Shown: positions 37,221-48,230, counted from the stretch's first letter. The stretch is 64,000 bases of DNA from Microbacterium hydrocarbonoxydans (GCF_904831005.1 NZ_LR882982.1:2108001-2172000); one strand, 5' to 3'. The notes: generated by a model from the sequence alone, not told the origin. A program made the numbers and translations.

Positions 37221-37606
37221 TGGCCGATGCCGCACGCGTCGACAGCTGGCTCTGGGCGATCCGCGTCTACAAGACCCGCTCTGCCGCGACCACTGCATGC
37301 CGCGCAGGGCATGTACGTGTGAATGGCGACAAGGTGAAGGCTGCGCAACATGTTCGCATCGGCGACGAACTGCGCGTACGCATCGCAGGCTTCGACCGGA
37401 TCCTCATCGTCCGACAGCTCCTGGTCAAGCGCGTCGGCGCTCCCCTGGCGGCGCTGGCCTACGAGGATCGCACGCCGCAGCGTGAGCCGCAGGCAACTCT
37501 GGGACTACGCGACCGCGGCGCCGGACGCCCGACGAAGCGGGAGCGACGCGACATCGACCGGCTGCGCGGGCGAGCATCTGGGGATACCGGCATCCTCCCG
37601 GAGTAG
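37220..37606 (+). CDS. S4-domain RNA-binding protein (Hsp15-like)
   Basis: A 128-residue protein with an N-terminal S4 RNA-binding fold (RVDSWLWAIRVYKTRSAATTACRAGHVRVNGDKVK) and a basic C-terminal tail. Hsp15-like proteins bind stalled 50S subunits with attached peptidyl-tRNA. ATG at 37220 shares its A with the stop of the membrane protein gene. Confidence 0.85.
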   Translation: MADAARVDSWLWAIRVYKTRSAATTACRAGHVRVNGDKVKAAQHVRIGDELRVRIAGFDRILIVRQLLVKRVGAPLAALAYEDRTPQREPQATLGLRDRGAGRPTKRERRDIDRLRGRASGDTGILPE

Positions 37607-37618
37607 CCGTATCAGGGT

Positions 37619-37634
37619 TCGAACATCTGTTCTA
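37619..37634 (+). promoter_or_regulatory. SOS box upstream of the DUF222/HNH gene
   Basis: TCGAACATCTGTTCTA matches 11 of the 12 fixed positions of TCGAAC-N4-GTTCGA. It lies ten bases before the ATG, so LexA binding would cover the start of transcription. Confidence 0.8.
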
Positions 37635-37644
37635 ATGTTGGGGT

Positions 37645-39120
37645 ATGGCTTTTCGTACCGATCTCGACCTCGACCTCGAGGAGCGGTGTCGCCTGCTCGA
37701 CGAGTGGGCGAAGACGCGGTGCGAGATCGCGGCGCTCGAGGCGAAGGCCAGCGGGCTGCTGATCCAGCGGATCGCGGTGCGTGAGGCGGATGTCGCGGAG
37801 AGTTCGTTTCATCGGGATGCGATCCACCGGTCGATGATCGCGGAGTATGCGGCGGCGGGGCGGGTGAGCACGGGATCGATCGAGTACGCGTTCACCGATG
37901 CGCGCACGCTGTCGCTCTCGCTGCCCGCCACGCGGGCGGCGTTCGAGGCCGGGGCGATCAGTGTCGGGCATGTGCGGGAGATCGTGCGGGCGAGCGTGAT
38001 CGTCAGCGACGCCATCAGCGACGGAGACGTGGCGCCCGAGACCATGGGGCTGTTCGAGGCGGCGGTGCTGGTGTTCGCCGAGCGGGAGACGGCGGCGCGC
38101 ACGAAGGCGCACGCCCGGCAGGTGGCGGCGACACTCGCGGGTGCGACTGTGGTGGCCCGTCACCGCAAGGCCGCCGAAGAACGCTGCGTGCAGGTGCGCT
38201 CCGTCGGCGACGGACTCTCCCTGCTCACCGCGGTACTGCCCGAGTGGGTCGCCGAGGGGATCCTCGACCGGCTCACGCAGATGGCACGCGAGATCGTCCG
38301 CACCCGCGACGAGAGAGAGCCGCACCCCGCCCCGCACGATGATCTCGGCGACCGGTCCCGGGATCTGCACGACTTCTCTCCCGAAGACCCGGAGTACGGG
38401 GCCTTCTTCGACGGCGGGTCCTCCACCAGCGGAGTGATCTTCGGCGAATCGGGCACTTTCACGACCGACCCGCTCGCCGGCCTGTCCGACCCGATGACCG
38501 ATCCGACCAGTCCCGACATCGAGCACCTCGAGACCGACACCCGCACGATCGACCAGATCCGCGCCGACGTCCTCGCCGACCTGCTGCTCGCCGCGACCCC
38601 CAGCCCCGAGAACGGCACCGGGCTGCAGAACATCACCGCCCGCATCCAGGTCACCATCGCCGCCACCACCCTGACCGGTGCCGACGACCGCGCCGCCCAC
38701 CTCGACGGGCACGGACCCCTCGCCCCCGAGATCGCCCGCTGCCTCGCCGGACACAACACCGGCTGGACCCGCCTGTTCCTCGACCCCGCCGGCCTCATCG
38801 TCGAGACCGACACCTACACCCCCACCGCGCCCATGCGCAGATTCCTCCGCGCCCGCGACCAGCACTGCCGATTCCCCGGCTGCCGCATGCCCGTCCACCG
38901 CTGCGACATCGACCACACCCACGACCACGCCCGCGGCGGCAGAACCCGTACAGACAACCTCAGCCACCTCTGCCGGCGACACCACTCCCTCAAACACCCC
39001 GACATCGACGACCGACACCGATGGGCCGCCCACCAACAACCCGACGGCACCATCACCTGGACCAGCCCCCTCGGCCGAAACTACACAGACCCCCCACCAC
39101 GACGAGTCATGTTCACTTGA
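37645..39120 (+). CDS. DUF222 and HNH endonuclease domain protein (13E12 repeat-like)
   Basis: A 491-residue protein. The N-terminal two thirds is the DUF222 helical domain; the C-terminal HNH nuclease motif is CRFPGCRMPVHRCDIDHTHDHARGG with HLCRRHHSLKH. In M. tuberculosis several 13E12 proteins belong to the LexA regulon, in agreement with the SOS box here. Function in the SOS response is not established; some are thought to be mobile remnants. Codon pattern fits the host. Confidence 0.88.
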   Translation: MAFRTDLDLDLEERCRLLDEWAKTRCEIAALEAKASGLLIQRIAVREADVAESSFHRDAIHRSMIAEYAAAGRVSTGSIEYAFTDARTLSLSLPATRAAFEAGAISVGHVREIVRASVIVSDAISDGDVAPETMGLFEAAVLVFAERETAARTKAHARQVAATLAGATVVARHRKAAEERCVQVRSVGDGLSLLTAVLPEWVAEGILDRLTQMAREIVRTRDEREPHPAPHDDLGDRSRDLHDFSPEDPEYGAFFDGGSSTSGVIFGESGTFTTDPLAGLSDPMTDPTSPDIEHLETDTRTIDQIRADVLADLLLAATPSPENGTGLQNITARIQVTIAATTLTGADDRAAHLDGHGPLAPEIARCLAGHNTGWTRLFLDPAGLIVETDTYTPTAPMRRFLRARDQHCRFPGCRMPVHRCDIDHTHDHARGGRTRTDNLSHLCRRHHSLKHPDIDDRHRWAAHQQPDGTITWTSPLGRNYTDPPPRRVMFT

Positions 39121-39133
39121 CGCAGCCGACCCT

Positions 39134-39252
39134 GGGCTCAGGGCTCAGGGCTCAGAGCTCAGAGCTCAGGACTCAGGGGCGAGAGCTCAGGACTCAGGGG
39201 CGAGAACTCAGGACTCAGGGGCGAGAACTCAGGACTCAGGGGCGAGAGCTCA
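39134..39252. repeat. Nested 7-bp / 21-bp tandem repeat
   Basis: Exactly 17 heptamers in register fill the interval. The first four are GGGCTCA or GAGCTCA variants. From 39155 or 39162 on, a higher order unit of three heptamers (GAGCTCA, GGACTCA, GGGGCGA) repeats four times with one or two changes. It lies between the stops of two convergent genes and is not coding in any supported frame. Confidence 0.9.
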
Positions 39253-39264
39253 AGGTTCCGAGGA

Positions 39265-40200
39265 TCATCCCCGTGCGTCGAGCAACGCGCGGAGCCAACC
39301 GGATGTGCGCACCCGCGCCGCTCCGGCCCTGACGGCTCTCTCCTGCAGCTCCCGGTCGCTCGTCACGGCGATCACATGCTGTCCCGCGTGAGAACGGCGC
39401 TCGACCTCTCCGACGATCGCATCATCGCCGGATGCGTGGGCCTCGACGACCGTGACGACGCCGGCGGGCAACAGCTCACCAGCATCCGCCGCCGCAGGCG
39501 CTTCGATGCCACGCGCCTGCCCTTCGACGACCAGTGCGATCTCGGGGAACCACTCGGTGCCACCGACCTCGAGGTCAGCCGCAGACACGGTGAGTCCCTC
39601 CAGGCTCGCAGCCAGACGAGTAGCCGCACCGGCGCGATCCTTCCACCAGCCGTTCGGCACCGATCCGATCACGTTCGCCGCATCGACGACCACTGCCGGA
39701 CGCACCTCCAGCAGCGCGCGCAACTCCGGCCAGGCGCGTCCGAAGCCGGGATGCAGCGGCCGCGAGTCGACCTCGTCGATCGGCACCCACTCGAGCGCCA
39801 CACTCTCGGGATCGCTGATCACCGGTTCGAACGGCACCACGACGTCTGCGATGACCGTCGTGTACGACCAGATTCCCAGATCGAGCACGCTGGTGAACCG
39901 CGGCCTCACCGAGGCATCCGGAACGCCTGCCTCTTCCTGCGCTTCGCGCACCGCCCCGACGATGGCGCTCTCGCCCTCGTGCATGGCACCGCCGGGCAAG
40001 CCCCATGTGCCGCCGAAGTGGCTCCACGCCACTCGATGCTGCAGCAGGATCCCTCGCCGAGAGTCGACGGCGAGGAGTCCCGCGGCGCCGAAACGACCCC
40101 AGTACTTCTCCCCCGACGGCGCGACGACCCACGCGTCGCCGGGGTTACGTGGCCCTTCGGGGCGACGAGGTTCACCGGCAGCGGGAGGTACGACAGTCAC
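39265..40200 (-). CDS. Fusion of Nudix hydrolase and NYN (YacP-like) nuclease domain
   Basis: A 311-residue two-domain protein. Residues about 35-165 are a Nudix domain with the box GGAMHEGESAIVGAVREAQEEAG. Residues about 170-311 look like a NYN RNase domain: VVVDAANVIG, ASGDDAIVGEVERR and VTSDRELQERAVRAGA hold the acidic residues of the PIN/NYN active site. The pair may couple removal of a nucleotide cap or toxic nucleotide to RNA cleavage; this is inference. The gene stands alone between the repeat array and the der terminator. Confidence 0.75.
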   Translation of the reverse strand: MTVVPPAAGEPRRPEGPRNPGDAWVVAPSGEKYWGRFGAAGLLAVDSRRGILLQHRVAWSHFGGTWGLPGGAMHEGESAIVGAVREAQEEAGVPDASVRPRFTSVLDLGIWSYTTVIADVVVPFEPVISDPESVALEWVPIDEVDSRPLHPGFGRAWPELRALLEVRPAVVVDAANVIGSVPNGWWKDRAGAATRLAASLEGLTVSAADLEVGGTEWFPEIALVVEGQARGIEAPAAADAGELLPAGVVTVVEAHASGDDAIVGEVERRSHAGQHVIAVTSDRELQERAVRAGAARVRTSGWLRALLDARG

Positions 40201-40234
40201 CCTTCCAGCCTTTCACAGCATTCCGGCATTGGCA

Positions 40235-40279
40235 CCGATCGTCGTCACACGCGGGAACGCGGAACGTGACGACGATCGG
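40235..40279 (-). terminator. Terminator of the parA-scpAB-der operon
   Basis: A 14-bp perfect stem (40235-40248 with 40266-40279) lies 19 bases past the stop of der. Confidence 0.75.
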
Positions 40280-40297
40280 GCCGGGCAGAGCGAGCGC

Positions 40298-41818
40298 TCA
40301 GCGCTGACGCTTCTCGCGGACGCGCATGTTGACGACGATCGGCGAACCCTCGAACGAGTAGAGCTCGCGCAGGCGACGCTGGATGAACCGGCGATAGCCC
40401 GGGTCGAGGAACCCGGTCGTGAACAGCACGAACGTCGGCGGACGGGTCGACGCCTGCGTGCCGAACAGGATGCGCGGCTGCTTTCCACCGCGCAGCGGGT
40501 GCGGGTGCTCCGCGACCAGCTCCGCGAGGAAGGCATTGAACTTGCCGGTGGGAATACGCCTGTCCCAGCTCTCGAGTGAGGTCTCGAGCGCCGGCACCAG
40601 CTTGTCGAGGTGGCGGCCGGTCTTCGCCGAGATGTTGACCCGCGGCGCCCAGGCGACGTGCGCCAGGTCCTGCTCGATCTCCCGCTCGAGGTAGCGACGG
40701 CGATCCGCGTTCTCAAGATCGTCGTCGTTCAGACGGTCCCACTTGTTGAACGCCAGCACCAGCGCACGGCCCGACTCCAGCACGAGGTCGATGATGCGCA
40801 CGTCCTGCTCGCTGATCGTCTCAGACACGTCGAGCACGACGACCGCGACCTCCGCCTTCTCGAGAGCGGCCGATGTACGGAGCGACGCGTAGAAGTCCGC
40901 ACCCTGAGCCATGTGCACACGACGACGGATGCCGGCGGTGTCGACCAGCGTCCAGAGCTTGCCGCCGAGCTCGACGATCTCATCGACCGGGTCGCGGGTG
41001 GTTCCTGCGAGGTCGTTGACGACCACGCGCTCCTCGCCGGCCGCCTTGTTGAGCAGCGACGACTTGCCGACGTTCGGACGCCCGAGGATCGCCACGCGAC
41101 GCGGCCCGCCGATCTCGGCCTTCGCTACAGCCGAGACCTCGGGCAGCTTCTTCAGCACGGCGTCGAGCAGGTCGGCCACACCACGACCGTGAATGGCCGA
41201 CACGGGGTGCGGCTCTCCGAGTCCGAGGTTCCACAGCGCGGCCGCCTCGGGCTCCTGGCGCCCGTCATCGATCTTGTTGGCGACGAGGAAGACCGGCTTG
41301 CCGCTCTTGCGCAGCAGCTTCACCACGTGCTCATCGGTCGAGGTCGCTCCGACCATGGCGTCGACGACGAAGAGGACCACGTCAGAGAGGTCGATCGCGA
41401 CCTCGGCCTGCGCGGCGACCGAACGGTCGATGCCCTTCGCGTCGGGCTCCCAGCCGCCGGTGTCGACGAGCGTGAAGCGGCGGTCTGCCCACTCGGCCTT
41501 GTACGTCACGCGGTCGCGCGTCACACCGGGAGTGTCCTCGACCACGGCCTCGCGCCGGCCGAGGATGCGGTTCACGAGCGCGGACTTGCCCACGTTCGGC
41601 CGACCCACGATCGCCACCACGGGCAGCGCCGGCATGAACTGGATGCCGTCCTCGCCCATGGTGATGCCGGCGAGCAGCGCCGCATCTTCATCATCGAGCT
41701 CATAGTCGGCGAGTCCCTGCCGCAGTGTCTCGGCGCGCGCCTCGGCGAGCTGCTCGTCGAGGGATTCCATCTTCTCGGCGAGCTGGTCAGGGCCGCCTTC
41801 GTATTCGTCGTCAGCCAT
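40298..41818 (-). CDS. der: Ribosome assembly GTPase Der (EngA)
   Basis: A 506-residue GTPase with two G domains in tandem: [16 protein letters not shown] and [16 protein letters not shown] are the P-loops, VDTGGWE and VDTAGIR the switch II motifs, NKID and NKWD the guanine specificity motifs. A KH-like domain follows. It acts in 50S subunit assembly. An acidic N-terminal extension of about 60 residues is present, as in other actinobacteria. Overlaps cmk by eight bases. Confidence 0.97.
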   Translation of the reverse strand: MADDEYEGGPDQLAEKMESLDEQLAEARAETLRQGLADYELDDEDAALLAGITMGEDGIQFMPALPVVAIVGRPNVGKSALVNRILGRREAVVEDTPGVTRDRVTYKAEWADRRFTLVDTGGWEPDAKGIDRSVAAQAEVAIDLSDVVLFVVDAMVGATSTDEHVVKLLRKSGKPVFLVANKIDDGRQEPEAAALWNLGLGEPHPVSAIHGRGVADLLDAVLKKLPEVSAVAKAEIGGPRRVAILGRPNVGKSSLLNKAAGEERVVVNDLAGTTRDPVDEIVELGGKLWTLVDTAGIRRRVHMAQGADFYASLRTSAALEKAEVAVVVLDVSETISEQDVRIIDLVLESGRALVLAFNKWDRLNDDDLENADRRRYLEREIEQDLAHVAWAPRVNISAKTGRHLDKLVPALETSLESWDRRIPTGKFNAFLAELVAEHPHPLRGGKQPRILFGTQASTRPPTFVLFTTGFLDPGYRRFIQRRLRELYSFEGSPIVVNMRVREKRQR

Positions 41819-42527
41819 GCTGTGCTCCTCGGAGTCGTTCGATCACCGTGAGGACGGCGTCGATGGTCTGGGGGAAATCGAGTTCGGTCGAGTCGACCAC
41901 CTCGACACCGTCTGCGGCATTCAGGAAGTCGACGACAGCGCTGTCCGACGCATCGCGCTTGTGCAGCGCCGCGGCGACAGCATCGGCGCTCTCGCCCGCG
42001 AGCTCGCCGGCTCGTCGCGCCGCGCGCACCTCGGGCGCGGCTGTGAGAAGGATGCGCACGGGCGCGTCAGGCGCGACGACGGTGGTGATGTCGCGGCCCT
42101 CGACGACGACTGCCGGGTAGGGGGCGTCGGCGACGAGCGACCGGAACAGTCGATTGACCTGCTCGCGAACCTCGCCGACACGCGCCACGCCACTCACCGC
42201 GCTCGACACGCGGGGCTCGCGGATGGCCTCCGTCACATCGACATCGCCGACCTGCACGGTTCGGTCATCCGGGTCGAGTCCGAGCCGCACCGGAAAGTCC
42301 GATGCCGCTGCGAGCACCGCATCCGCATCATCGGTGTCGGCACCACGGTCGAGCACATGCCACGCCAGCGCGCGGTAGGCGGACCCTGTGTCGAGGTACC
42401 CGAAGCCGAGGGTGCGCGCGACAGCCTTGGACACGCTCGACTTGCCGGATCCGGCGGGGCCGTCGATCGCGATGAAGTCTGCGCGGGTGGCTCCGGGCCG
42501 CTCGGCTCCTGTCAGAAGGTCAGTCAT
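41811..42527 (-). CDS. cmk: Cytidylate kinase
   Basis: A 238-residue nucleoside monophosphate kinase. [16 protein letters not shown] is the P-loop, followed by [13 protein letters not shown] and [15 protein letters not shown], the CMP-binding parts. It phosphorylates CMP and dCMP. ATG at 42527 is preferred; it overlaps tyrA by eight bases. Same order cmk-der as in mycobacteria (Rv1712-Rv1713). Confidence 0.96.
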   Translation of the reverse strand: MTDLLTGAERPGATRADFIAIDGPAGSGKSSVSKAVARTLGFGYLDTGSAYRALAWHVLDRGADTDDADAVLAAASDFPVRLGLDPDDRTVQVGDVDVTEAIREPRVSSAVSGVARVGEVREQVNRLFRSLVADAPYPAVVVEGRDITTVVAPDAPVRILLTAAPEVRAARRAGELAGESADAVAAALHKRDASDSAVVDFLNAADGVEVVDSTELDFPQTIDAVLTVIERLRGAQHG

Positions 42528-43671
42528 TGGTCGTACCCGCAATCCGCCAGCCGCGTTCCTGTAGTCCTGTGATCGCGCCGTGCAGCGCAGCCGGGTCGAC
42601 GCTGATCTCGGCCAGACCGAACTGCGCGCCAGGTGAATGCTCCAGGCGCAGGTCTTCGACGTTCACGCCGAGCTCGCCGAGCTCGCCGAACAGTCGTCCC
42701 AATTGGCCGGCTGTGTCGTCGACCATGACGACGAGCGTCTCGAAGCGCTGATTCTGACCGTGCTTGCCGGGGAGGCGCTCGACACCGTCGTTGCCCTGAC
42801 GGATCGTCTCGGCGACGACACGCCGAGCTCCCGGGGCGTCGGGCGCGCGCAGCGCATCTGAGACCTGACGCAGGTCGGCTGCGAGCGCGTCGAGGATCTC
42901 GACCACGGGATGCGCGTTCGCGCCGAGGATCTGCACCCACAGTTCAGGAGCGGATGCCGCGATGCGGGTGGTGTCGCGCACGCCCTGCCCTGCAAGCCGC
43001 AATGCGCCGTCATCCGCACCCGCGAGACGACCGGCGAGCAGACTCGCGATCACCTGCGGCACGTGCGAGGTGAGTGCGACCGATCGGTCATGCTCTTCAG
43101 GCGTCATCTCGACAGGCGTCGCACCGACATCGAGGGCGAGTGCCTCGACGAGCGCGAGGTCGGATGCCTTGGTCTCGTGATCGCGACACACCACCCACGG
43201 CCGACCGATGAACAGGTCGGCGCGCGCCGAGATGGCTCCCCCACGCTCGCGACCGGCGAGCGGATGCGAGCCGATGTAGCGCGTCAGATCGACGCCGCGG
43301 CTCTGCAGTTCGCGGAACGGCTCGAGCTTCACGCTCGCGACGTCGGTCACGACAGCATCGGGGTGACGCGACAGCTCGGCCTGAATGACGTCTGCGGTCA
43401 CATCCGGAGGAACGGCGACCACGATGAGCGACGGCGCGTCGTCTTCTTCGGCCATGCGTCCCGCACCATAGTCGACGGCGAGACGCAGCTGCGCAGGCGA
43501 TGTGTCGGAGAGCACGACGTCGACGCCCTTGGCGCGCAGCGCGTGCCCGATGCTGGCACCGAGAAGGCCCGCTCCGACCACGCGAACCGTGCCCGAGAGA
43601 CGGGTCGCGGCACGGGGCGCGACCGATGCCGAGGCCTGCGTCCTTTCGGGCGCACTCGTGGTGTCGGTCAC
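42520..43671 (-). CDS. tyrA: Prephenate dehydrogenase
   Basis: A 383-residue enzyme. [21 protein letters not shown] is the NAD(P)-binding fold; [12 protein letters not shown] and [17 protein letters not shown] are the prephenate dehydrogenase motifs. The last 75 residues form an ACT-like domain ([28 protein letters not shown]), which may sense tyrosine. It converts prephenate to 4-hydroxyphenylpyruvate. Its place between rluB and cmk differs from mycobacteria. Overlaps rluB by four bases. Confidence 0.95.
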   Translation of the reverse strand: MTDTTSAPERTQASASVAPRAATRLSGTVRVVGAGLLGASIGHALRAKGVDVVLSDTSPAQLRLAVDYGAGRMAEEDDAPSLIVVAVPPDVTADVIQAELSRHPDAVVTDVASVKLEPFRELQSRGVDLTRYIGSHPLAGRERGGAISARADLFIGRPWVVCRDHETKASDLALVEALALDVGATPVEMTPEEHDRSVALTSHVPQVIASLLAGRLAGADDGALRLAGQGVRDTTRIAASAPELWVQILGANAHPVVEILDALAADLRQVSDALRAPDAPGARRVVAETIRQGNDGVERLPGKHGQNQRFETLVVMVDDTAGQLGRLFGELGELGVNVEDLRLEHSPGAQFGLAEISVDPAALHGAITGLQERGWRIAGTTND

Positions 43672-44467
43672 TCGTTCTCCTGCTGCTCGCCTGGCGCCTC
43701 GGCGACACCGGAATCACGGCGCGCGAGAGTCAACAGCGCGCCCAGTTCGATTTTACTCAGTTCGCGAGTCCGACCGGCAGGGAGCGTTCCCAGGTGCAGC
43801 GGGCCGAACTGGCGCCGCACGAGTTCGGTGACGGGGTGGCCGACGGCGGCGAGCATGCGGCGCACGATGCGATTGCGCCCCGAGTGCAACGTCAGTTCGA
43901 CCAGGCTGGAGCCCCGTGAGGTGTCGAGCAGACGTGCCTTGTCGGCAGCGATCGGGCCGTCGTCGAGCTCGATCCCCTTCGTGAGCTTCGCGATCGTCTG
44001 GGCTGTCACCGCGCCCTCGACCTTCGCGATGTAGACCTTGGTGACTCCGAAAGACGGATGTGCGAGCACATGCGCGAGCTCGCCGTCGTTGGTGAGGATC
44101 AGGAGCCCGCTCGTCTCGGCATCCAGGCGACCGACGTTGTAGAGCCGCTCGTCGTAGTCCTCGGTGAAGCGCCGCAGATCCGGACGCCCGCTCTCATCGC
44201 GCATGCTGCTGACGACGCCCGTGGGCTTGTTGAGCATCACATAGCGCTTCGACACGTCGAGCTGCACCGCGGTGCCGTCGACGTCGACGAGATCGGTCTC
44301 GGGATCGATGCGCCGACCGAGCTCCGTCACGGTCTCGCCGTTGACGCGGATGCGCCCTTCGACGATGTACTGCTCGACGACCCGGCGGGATGCGACCCCC
44401 GCGGCAGCGAGCACCTTCTGCAGACGGACGCCCTCGGGCTGGGTCGCGTCACCGTAATCGGGAGTGG

Positions 44468-44471
<4 letters not shown>
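43668..44471 (-). CDS. rRNA pseudouridine synthase, RluB/RsuA family
   Basis: A 267-residue enzyme with an N-terminal S4 domain (LQKVLAAAGVASRRVVEQYIVEGRIRVNG) and the catalytic motif GRLDAETSGLLILTND with the essential Asp. It isomerises a uridine in 23S or 16S rRNA. Start overlaps the scpB stop by four bases. Counterpart of Rv1711. Confidence 0.93.
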
Positions 44472-45065
<594 letters not shown>

Positions 45066-45076
<11 letters not shown>

Positions 45077-45932
45077 AGTCGGCCCCCAGACTTGCGAGTG
45101 TCTCGTCCGACCAGGAGTCGGCCGCCCAGCGGAGGGTGAGTTCGCCGAGCGGTTCCAGCTGCTCGAACGAGAGCGCGGCGTGGCGGTACAGCTCGAGCAC
45201 CGAGATGAAACGCGCGACGACGATCCCCACCTCGCTCACGCCCGCGACGAGTTCGCGGAAGTTCACCGTCTCGGCACTGCGAAGCAGCGTGACGACGATC
45301 GCCGCCTGTTCACGGATGCTCACGAGCGGCGCGTGCAGGTGGTCGAGCCCGACGTGCGGGATCTCCTTCGGCGCGAAGGCGAGCATGGCCAGTGCAGCGA
45401 AGTCGTCGACGCTGAGAGACCACACGAGCTCCGGCGTCTTCTTGCGGTGCTTCTCGTCGAGTCGCACGGCGCGCACGTGGCGCCGGTCCTCGCGCTGGAG
45501 GCAACGGGCGAACCAGGCGGACACCTCTTTGAACGCGCGGTACTGCAGCAGCCTCGCGAAGAGGAGGTCGCGTGCCTCGAGCAATGCGACCGCCTCGGCA
45601 TCCACCAGCTCTCCCTGAGGCAGAAGGCCGGCGACCTTCATGTCGAGCAGGGTCGCTGCGACCACCAGGAACTCCGACGCCTGGTCGAGCTCCTCATCGT
45701 CGTCGAGCTCTTTGAGGTAGGCGATGAACTCGTTCGTGACGGCACTGAGAGACACCTCGGTGATGTCCATCTCGTGCTTCGAGATGAGGTTCAGCAGCAG
45801 ATCGAACGGACCGTCGAAGTTCGACAACGAGACGCGGAAGCCCGAGCCGTCGTTCGTCCCGTCGGAAGACTCGTCGTTCTCGGGCGACTCGGCCGGTGAA
45901 GAGGTCGGCTCGACCTCAGGCGACAGCGCCAC
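45066..45932 (-). CDS. scpA: Segregation and condensation protein A (kleisin)
   Basis: A 288-residue kleisin. FRVSLSNFDGPFDLLLNLISKHEMDITEV is the Smc-binding N-terminal signature and the C-terminus holds the second winged helix. The GTG at 45932 is chosen (GGAG ten bases upstream), which overlaps the ParA stop by 17 bases; the open frame continues out of sense to 46106. An acidic Ser/Glu/Asp-rich leader precedes the domain. Confidence 0.93.
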
Positions 45933-46806
45933 GGGCGACCAGCTCCCGCGCCAGTCGCAGATAGGCCTGCGCGGCGGCGTGCTCGGGAGCGAACTCGGTG
46001 ATGGGCACACCCGATACCGACGCGTCGGGGAACTTGACGGTGCGGCCGATGACGGTCTCGAGCACGTCGTCGCCGAAGGCCTCGACCACCCGCTCGAGCA
46101 CCTCACGCGAATGCAGGGTGCGCGGGTCGTACATGGTCGCCAGCAGACCGTCCATCGTGATCGAGGGGTTCAGCCGATCGCGCACCTTGTCGATGGTCTC
46201 GATCAGGAGCGCCACCCCACGAAGGGCGAAGAACTCGCACTCCAGCGGGATGATCACGCCATGCGCCGCGGTGAGCGCATTGACGGTGAGCAGACCGAGA
46301 GAGGGCTGGCAGTCGATGAGGATGACGTCGTACTCGCCCGCGACCTGGCGGAGCACCCGCGCGAGGATCGTCTCGCGCGCGACCTCGTTGACGAGGTGCA
46401 CCTCGGCGGCGGAGAGGTCGATGTTCGCAGGCATGACGTCGAGACCGGGGACGCCGGAGTGCACGATCGCGTCATGCGCGTCGCGCTTGGTGTCGAGCAG
46501 CAGGTCGTAGATCGTCGGCACGTCGTGCGTCTGGATGCCGAGTCCGGCCGACAGCGCACCCTGCGGGTCGAAGTCGACGGCGAGCACCTTGCGGCCGTAC
46601 TCCGCGAGCGCAGCAGCGAGATTGATCGAGGTGGTCGTCTTGCCGACGCCGCCCTTCTGGTTGCACAGCGCGATGATGCGAGCAGGCCCGTGAGACGCCA
46701 GCGGCTGAGGGGTCGGGAACCCGTGATAGGGACGACCGGTCGGTCCGAGGGGCGTCTCGTCGGCCTTCTGTGCCTTCGCCCTGGACTTCGCCGCTTTCTC
46801 AACCAC
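45916..46806 (-). CDS. ParA-family chromosome segregation ATPase
   Basis: A 296-residue ATPase. [21 protein letters not shown] is the deviant Walker A, VDFDPQGALSAGLG the switch I region and VILIDCQPSLGLL the Walker B. A basic N-terminal extension of about 45 residues precedes it. The GTG at 46806 has an AGGAG site; a TAGAAT -10-like element lies at 46836-46841 on the minus strand. First gene of a seven-gene operon; counterpart of Rv1708. Confidence 0.93.
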   Translation of the reverse strand: MVEKAAKSRAKAQKADETPLGPTGRPYHGFPTPQPLASHGPARIIALCNQKGGVGKTTTSINLAAALAEYGRKVLAVDFDPQGALSAGLGIQTHDVPTIYDLLLDTKRDAHDAIVHSGVPGLDVMPANIDLSAAEVHLVNEVARETILARVLRQVAGEYDVILIDCQPSLGLLTVNALTAAHGVIIPLECEFFALRGVALLIETIDKVRDRLNPSITMDGLLATMYDPRTLHSREVLERVVEAFGDDVLETVIGRTVKFPDASVSGVPITEFAPEHAAAQAYLRLARELVARGAVA

Positions 46807-46913
46807 CGATTCTCCTGCTCCTTCGTGCTTGATCGATTCTAGCGGCAGGGCACTGCGCTGCACTCCCGGCGCGCGGCGTGGCCGCCCAGGTCGATGTGCA
46901 GACGACGCGGCGG

Positions 46914-48230
46914 TCAGCCTCCCCGCAGTGCAGCCACCGGTTCGACCCGTGCAGCGCGCCGGGCCGGATACCACCCCGAGCCCCAGCCGACGACGGCTCC
47001 CAAGACAGCACCCGCGACCGCCACGAGTGGATCGGTGACCGGCGTCCATCCCTGCACGACCGCGACGGCGATCACCGCGAACACCCCGAGCGCAGAACCG
47101 ATGAGCCCGCCGATGAAGCCGATGACGATCGACTCCACCATGAACTGCGCGCCGATCTGCCGACGTGTCGCCCCCAGCGCGCGGCGCAGCCCGATCTCCC
47201 CGATCCGCTCCATCACCGAGAGCAGCGTCACGTTCGCGATGCCCAGACCGCCCGCGAGCAGCGCGATCACACCGAGGATGAGGAACACGACGTTGACGTC
47301 GGACTGCACGCTCTGGCTCAGATCCGACGAACCTGACGGGGCCTTCGCCTCGAGGCTCTCCGGGTCGTCGGGCTGCAGCGCGATCACGGCCTGTTCCGCC
47401 ACCTGCGGGCCCGCGCCCACGACGATGCGGATGTCGAGCTCCGATGGCGCCAGCAGTCCGAAGTCGGCGCGCGCCGCGCCGGTCGGGATGATCACCGCGT
47501 CCTGCAGTTCGCTGCGGCGCTCCATCCCGTCGACGATGCCGATGACCGCATACGCGACACCGCCGATGAAGACCGAGGGCTGCGAGTCGACGCGGTTGAT
47601 CCCCATGCGCTCCGCCGCCCTCTGCCCGAGCACGGCGACACGGTCGGCGCGCGCATCGTGACCAGCGTCGAAGAACCGACCGGTCACCAGCCCGCCTTCC
47701 GCGGTGTCGAGCAGATCCGACGATGCCGAGTACAGTCGCGGCGACGCGACCGCCGCGGCCGACGGGTCGTTGACGGGTACCGCGGTGATCGTCTCGCCCT
47801 CGGTGAGTTCGACCTCTCCGAGCAGGGTCGCACTCTCGACTCCCGCGAGCTGTGTGACGCGATCAGGCGAGTTCCAGGGCAGCCGGCCGGCCGCGACGCT
47901 CTGGTTCTGCGAACCCGACTGGGCTGTGGCAGCAGTCACCACGACCCGGGTCGCCGCCGCACCGTCGAACTGGCTCGCGATCTGGGCGGCCGCCGTCTGC
48001 GCGAATCCGATCGTCGCGACGAGCGAGGCGATTCCCAGCACGGTCCCGAGGATCGTCATGACCAGACGCGCCGGGCGCGAACCGATGTCCGAGGTCGCCT
48101 CGGCCACGAGGTCCTGGAACGTGAAGCGATCCGCGTGGGCGATGGCCGGTACGAGCGCAGCGCCCTCGGCATCCGTCACCGTCTGCTGCGGTCGGTCGTT
48201 CTTCCGCCTGCGCCCACGCCAGGCGATCAC
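46914..48230 (-). CDS. ABC transporter permease, MacB/FtsX-like
   Basis: A 438-residue permease with one N-terminal membrane helix, a large extracytoplasmic domain (about residues 70-300) and three C-terminal helices (LILGVIALLAGGLGIANVTLLSVMERIGEIGLRRALGA is the FtsX signature). MacB-type permeases move substrates from the outer membrane face by mechanical coupling. Overlaps the ATPase gene by four bases. Confidence 0.9.
   Translation of the reverse strand: MIAWRGRRRKNDRPQQTVTDAEGAALVPAIAHADRFTFQDLVAEATSDIGSRPARLVMTILGTVLGIASLVATIGFAQTAAAQIASQFDGAAATRVVVTAATAQSGSQNQSVAAGRLPWNSPDRVTQLAGVESATLLGEVELTEGETITAVPVNDPSAAAVASPRLYSASSDLLDTAEGGLVTGRFFDAGHDARADRVAVLGQRAAERMGINRVDSQPSVFIGGVAYAVIGIVDGMERRSELQDAVIIPTGAARADFGLLAPSELDIRIVVGAGPQVAEQAVIALQPDDPESLEAKAPSGSSDLSQSVQSDVNVVFLILGVIALLAGGLGIANVTLLSVMERIGEIGLRRALGATRRQIGAQFMVESIVIGFIGGLIGSALGVFAVIAVAVVQGWTPVTDPLVAVAGAVLGAVVGWGSGWYPARRAARVEPVAALRGG

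Noticed and set aside
39021..39332. Open frame running through the heptamer repeats
   Set aside because: Starts inside the HNH gene in another frame and its repeat-encoded part is simple sequence.
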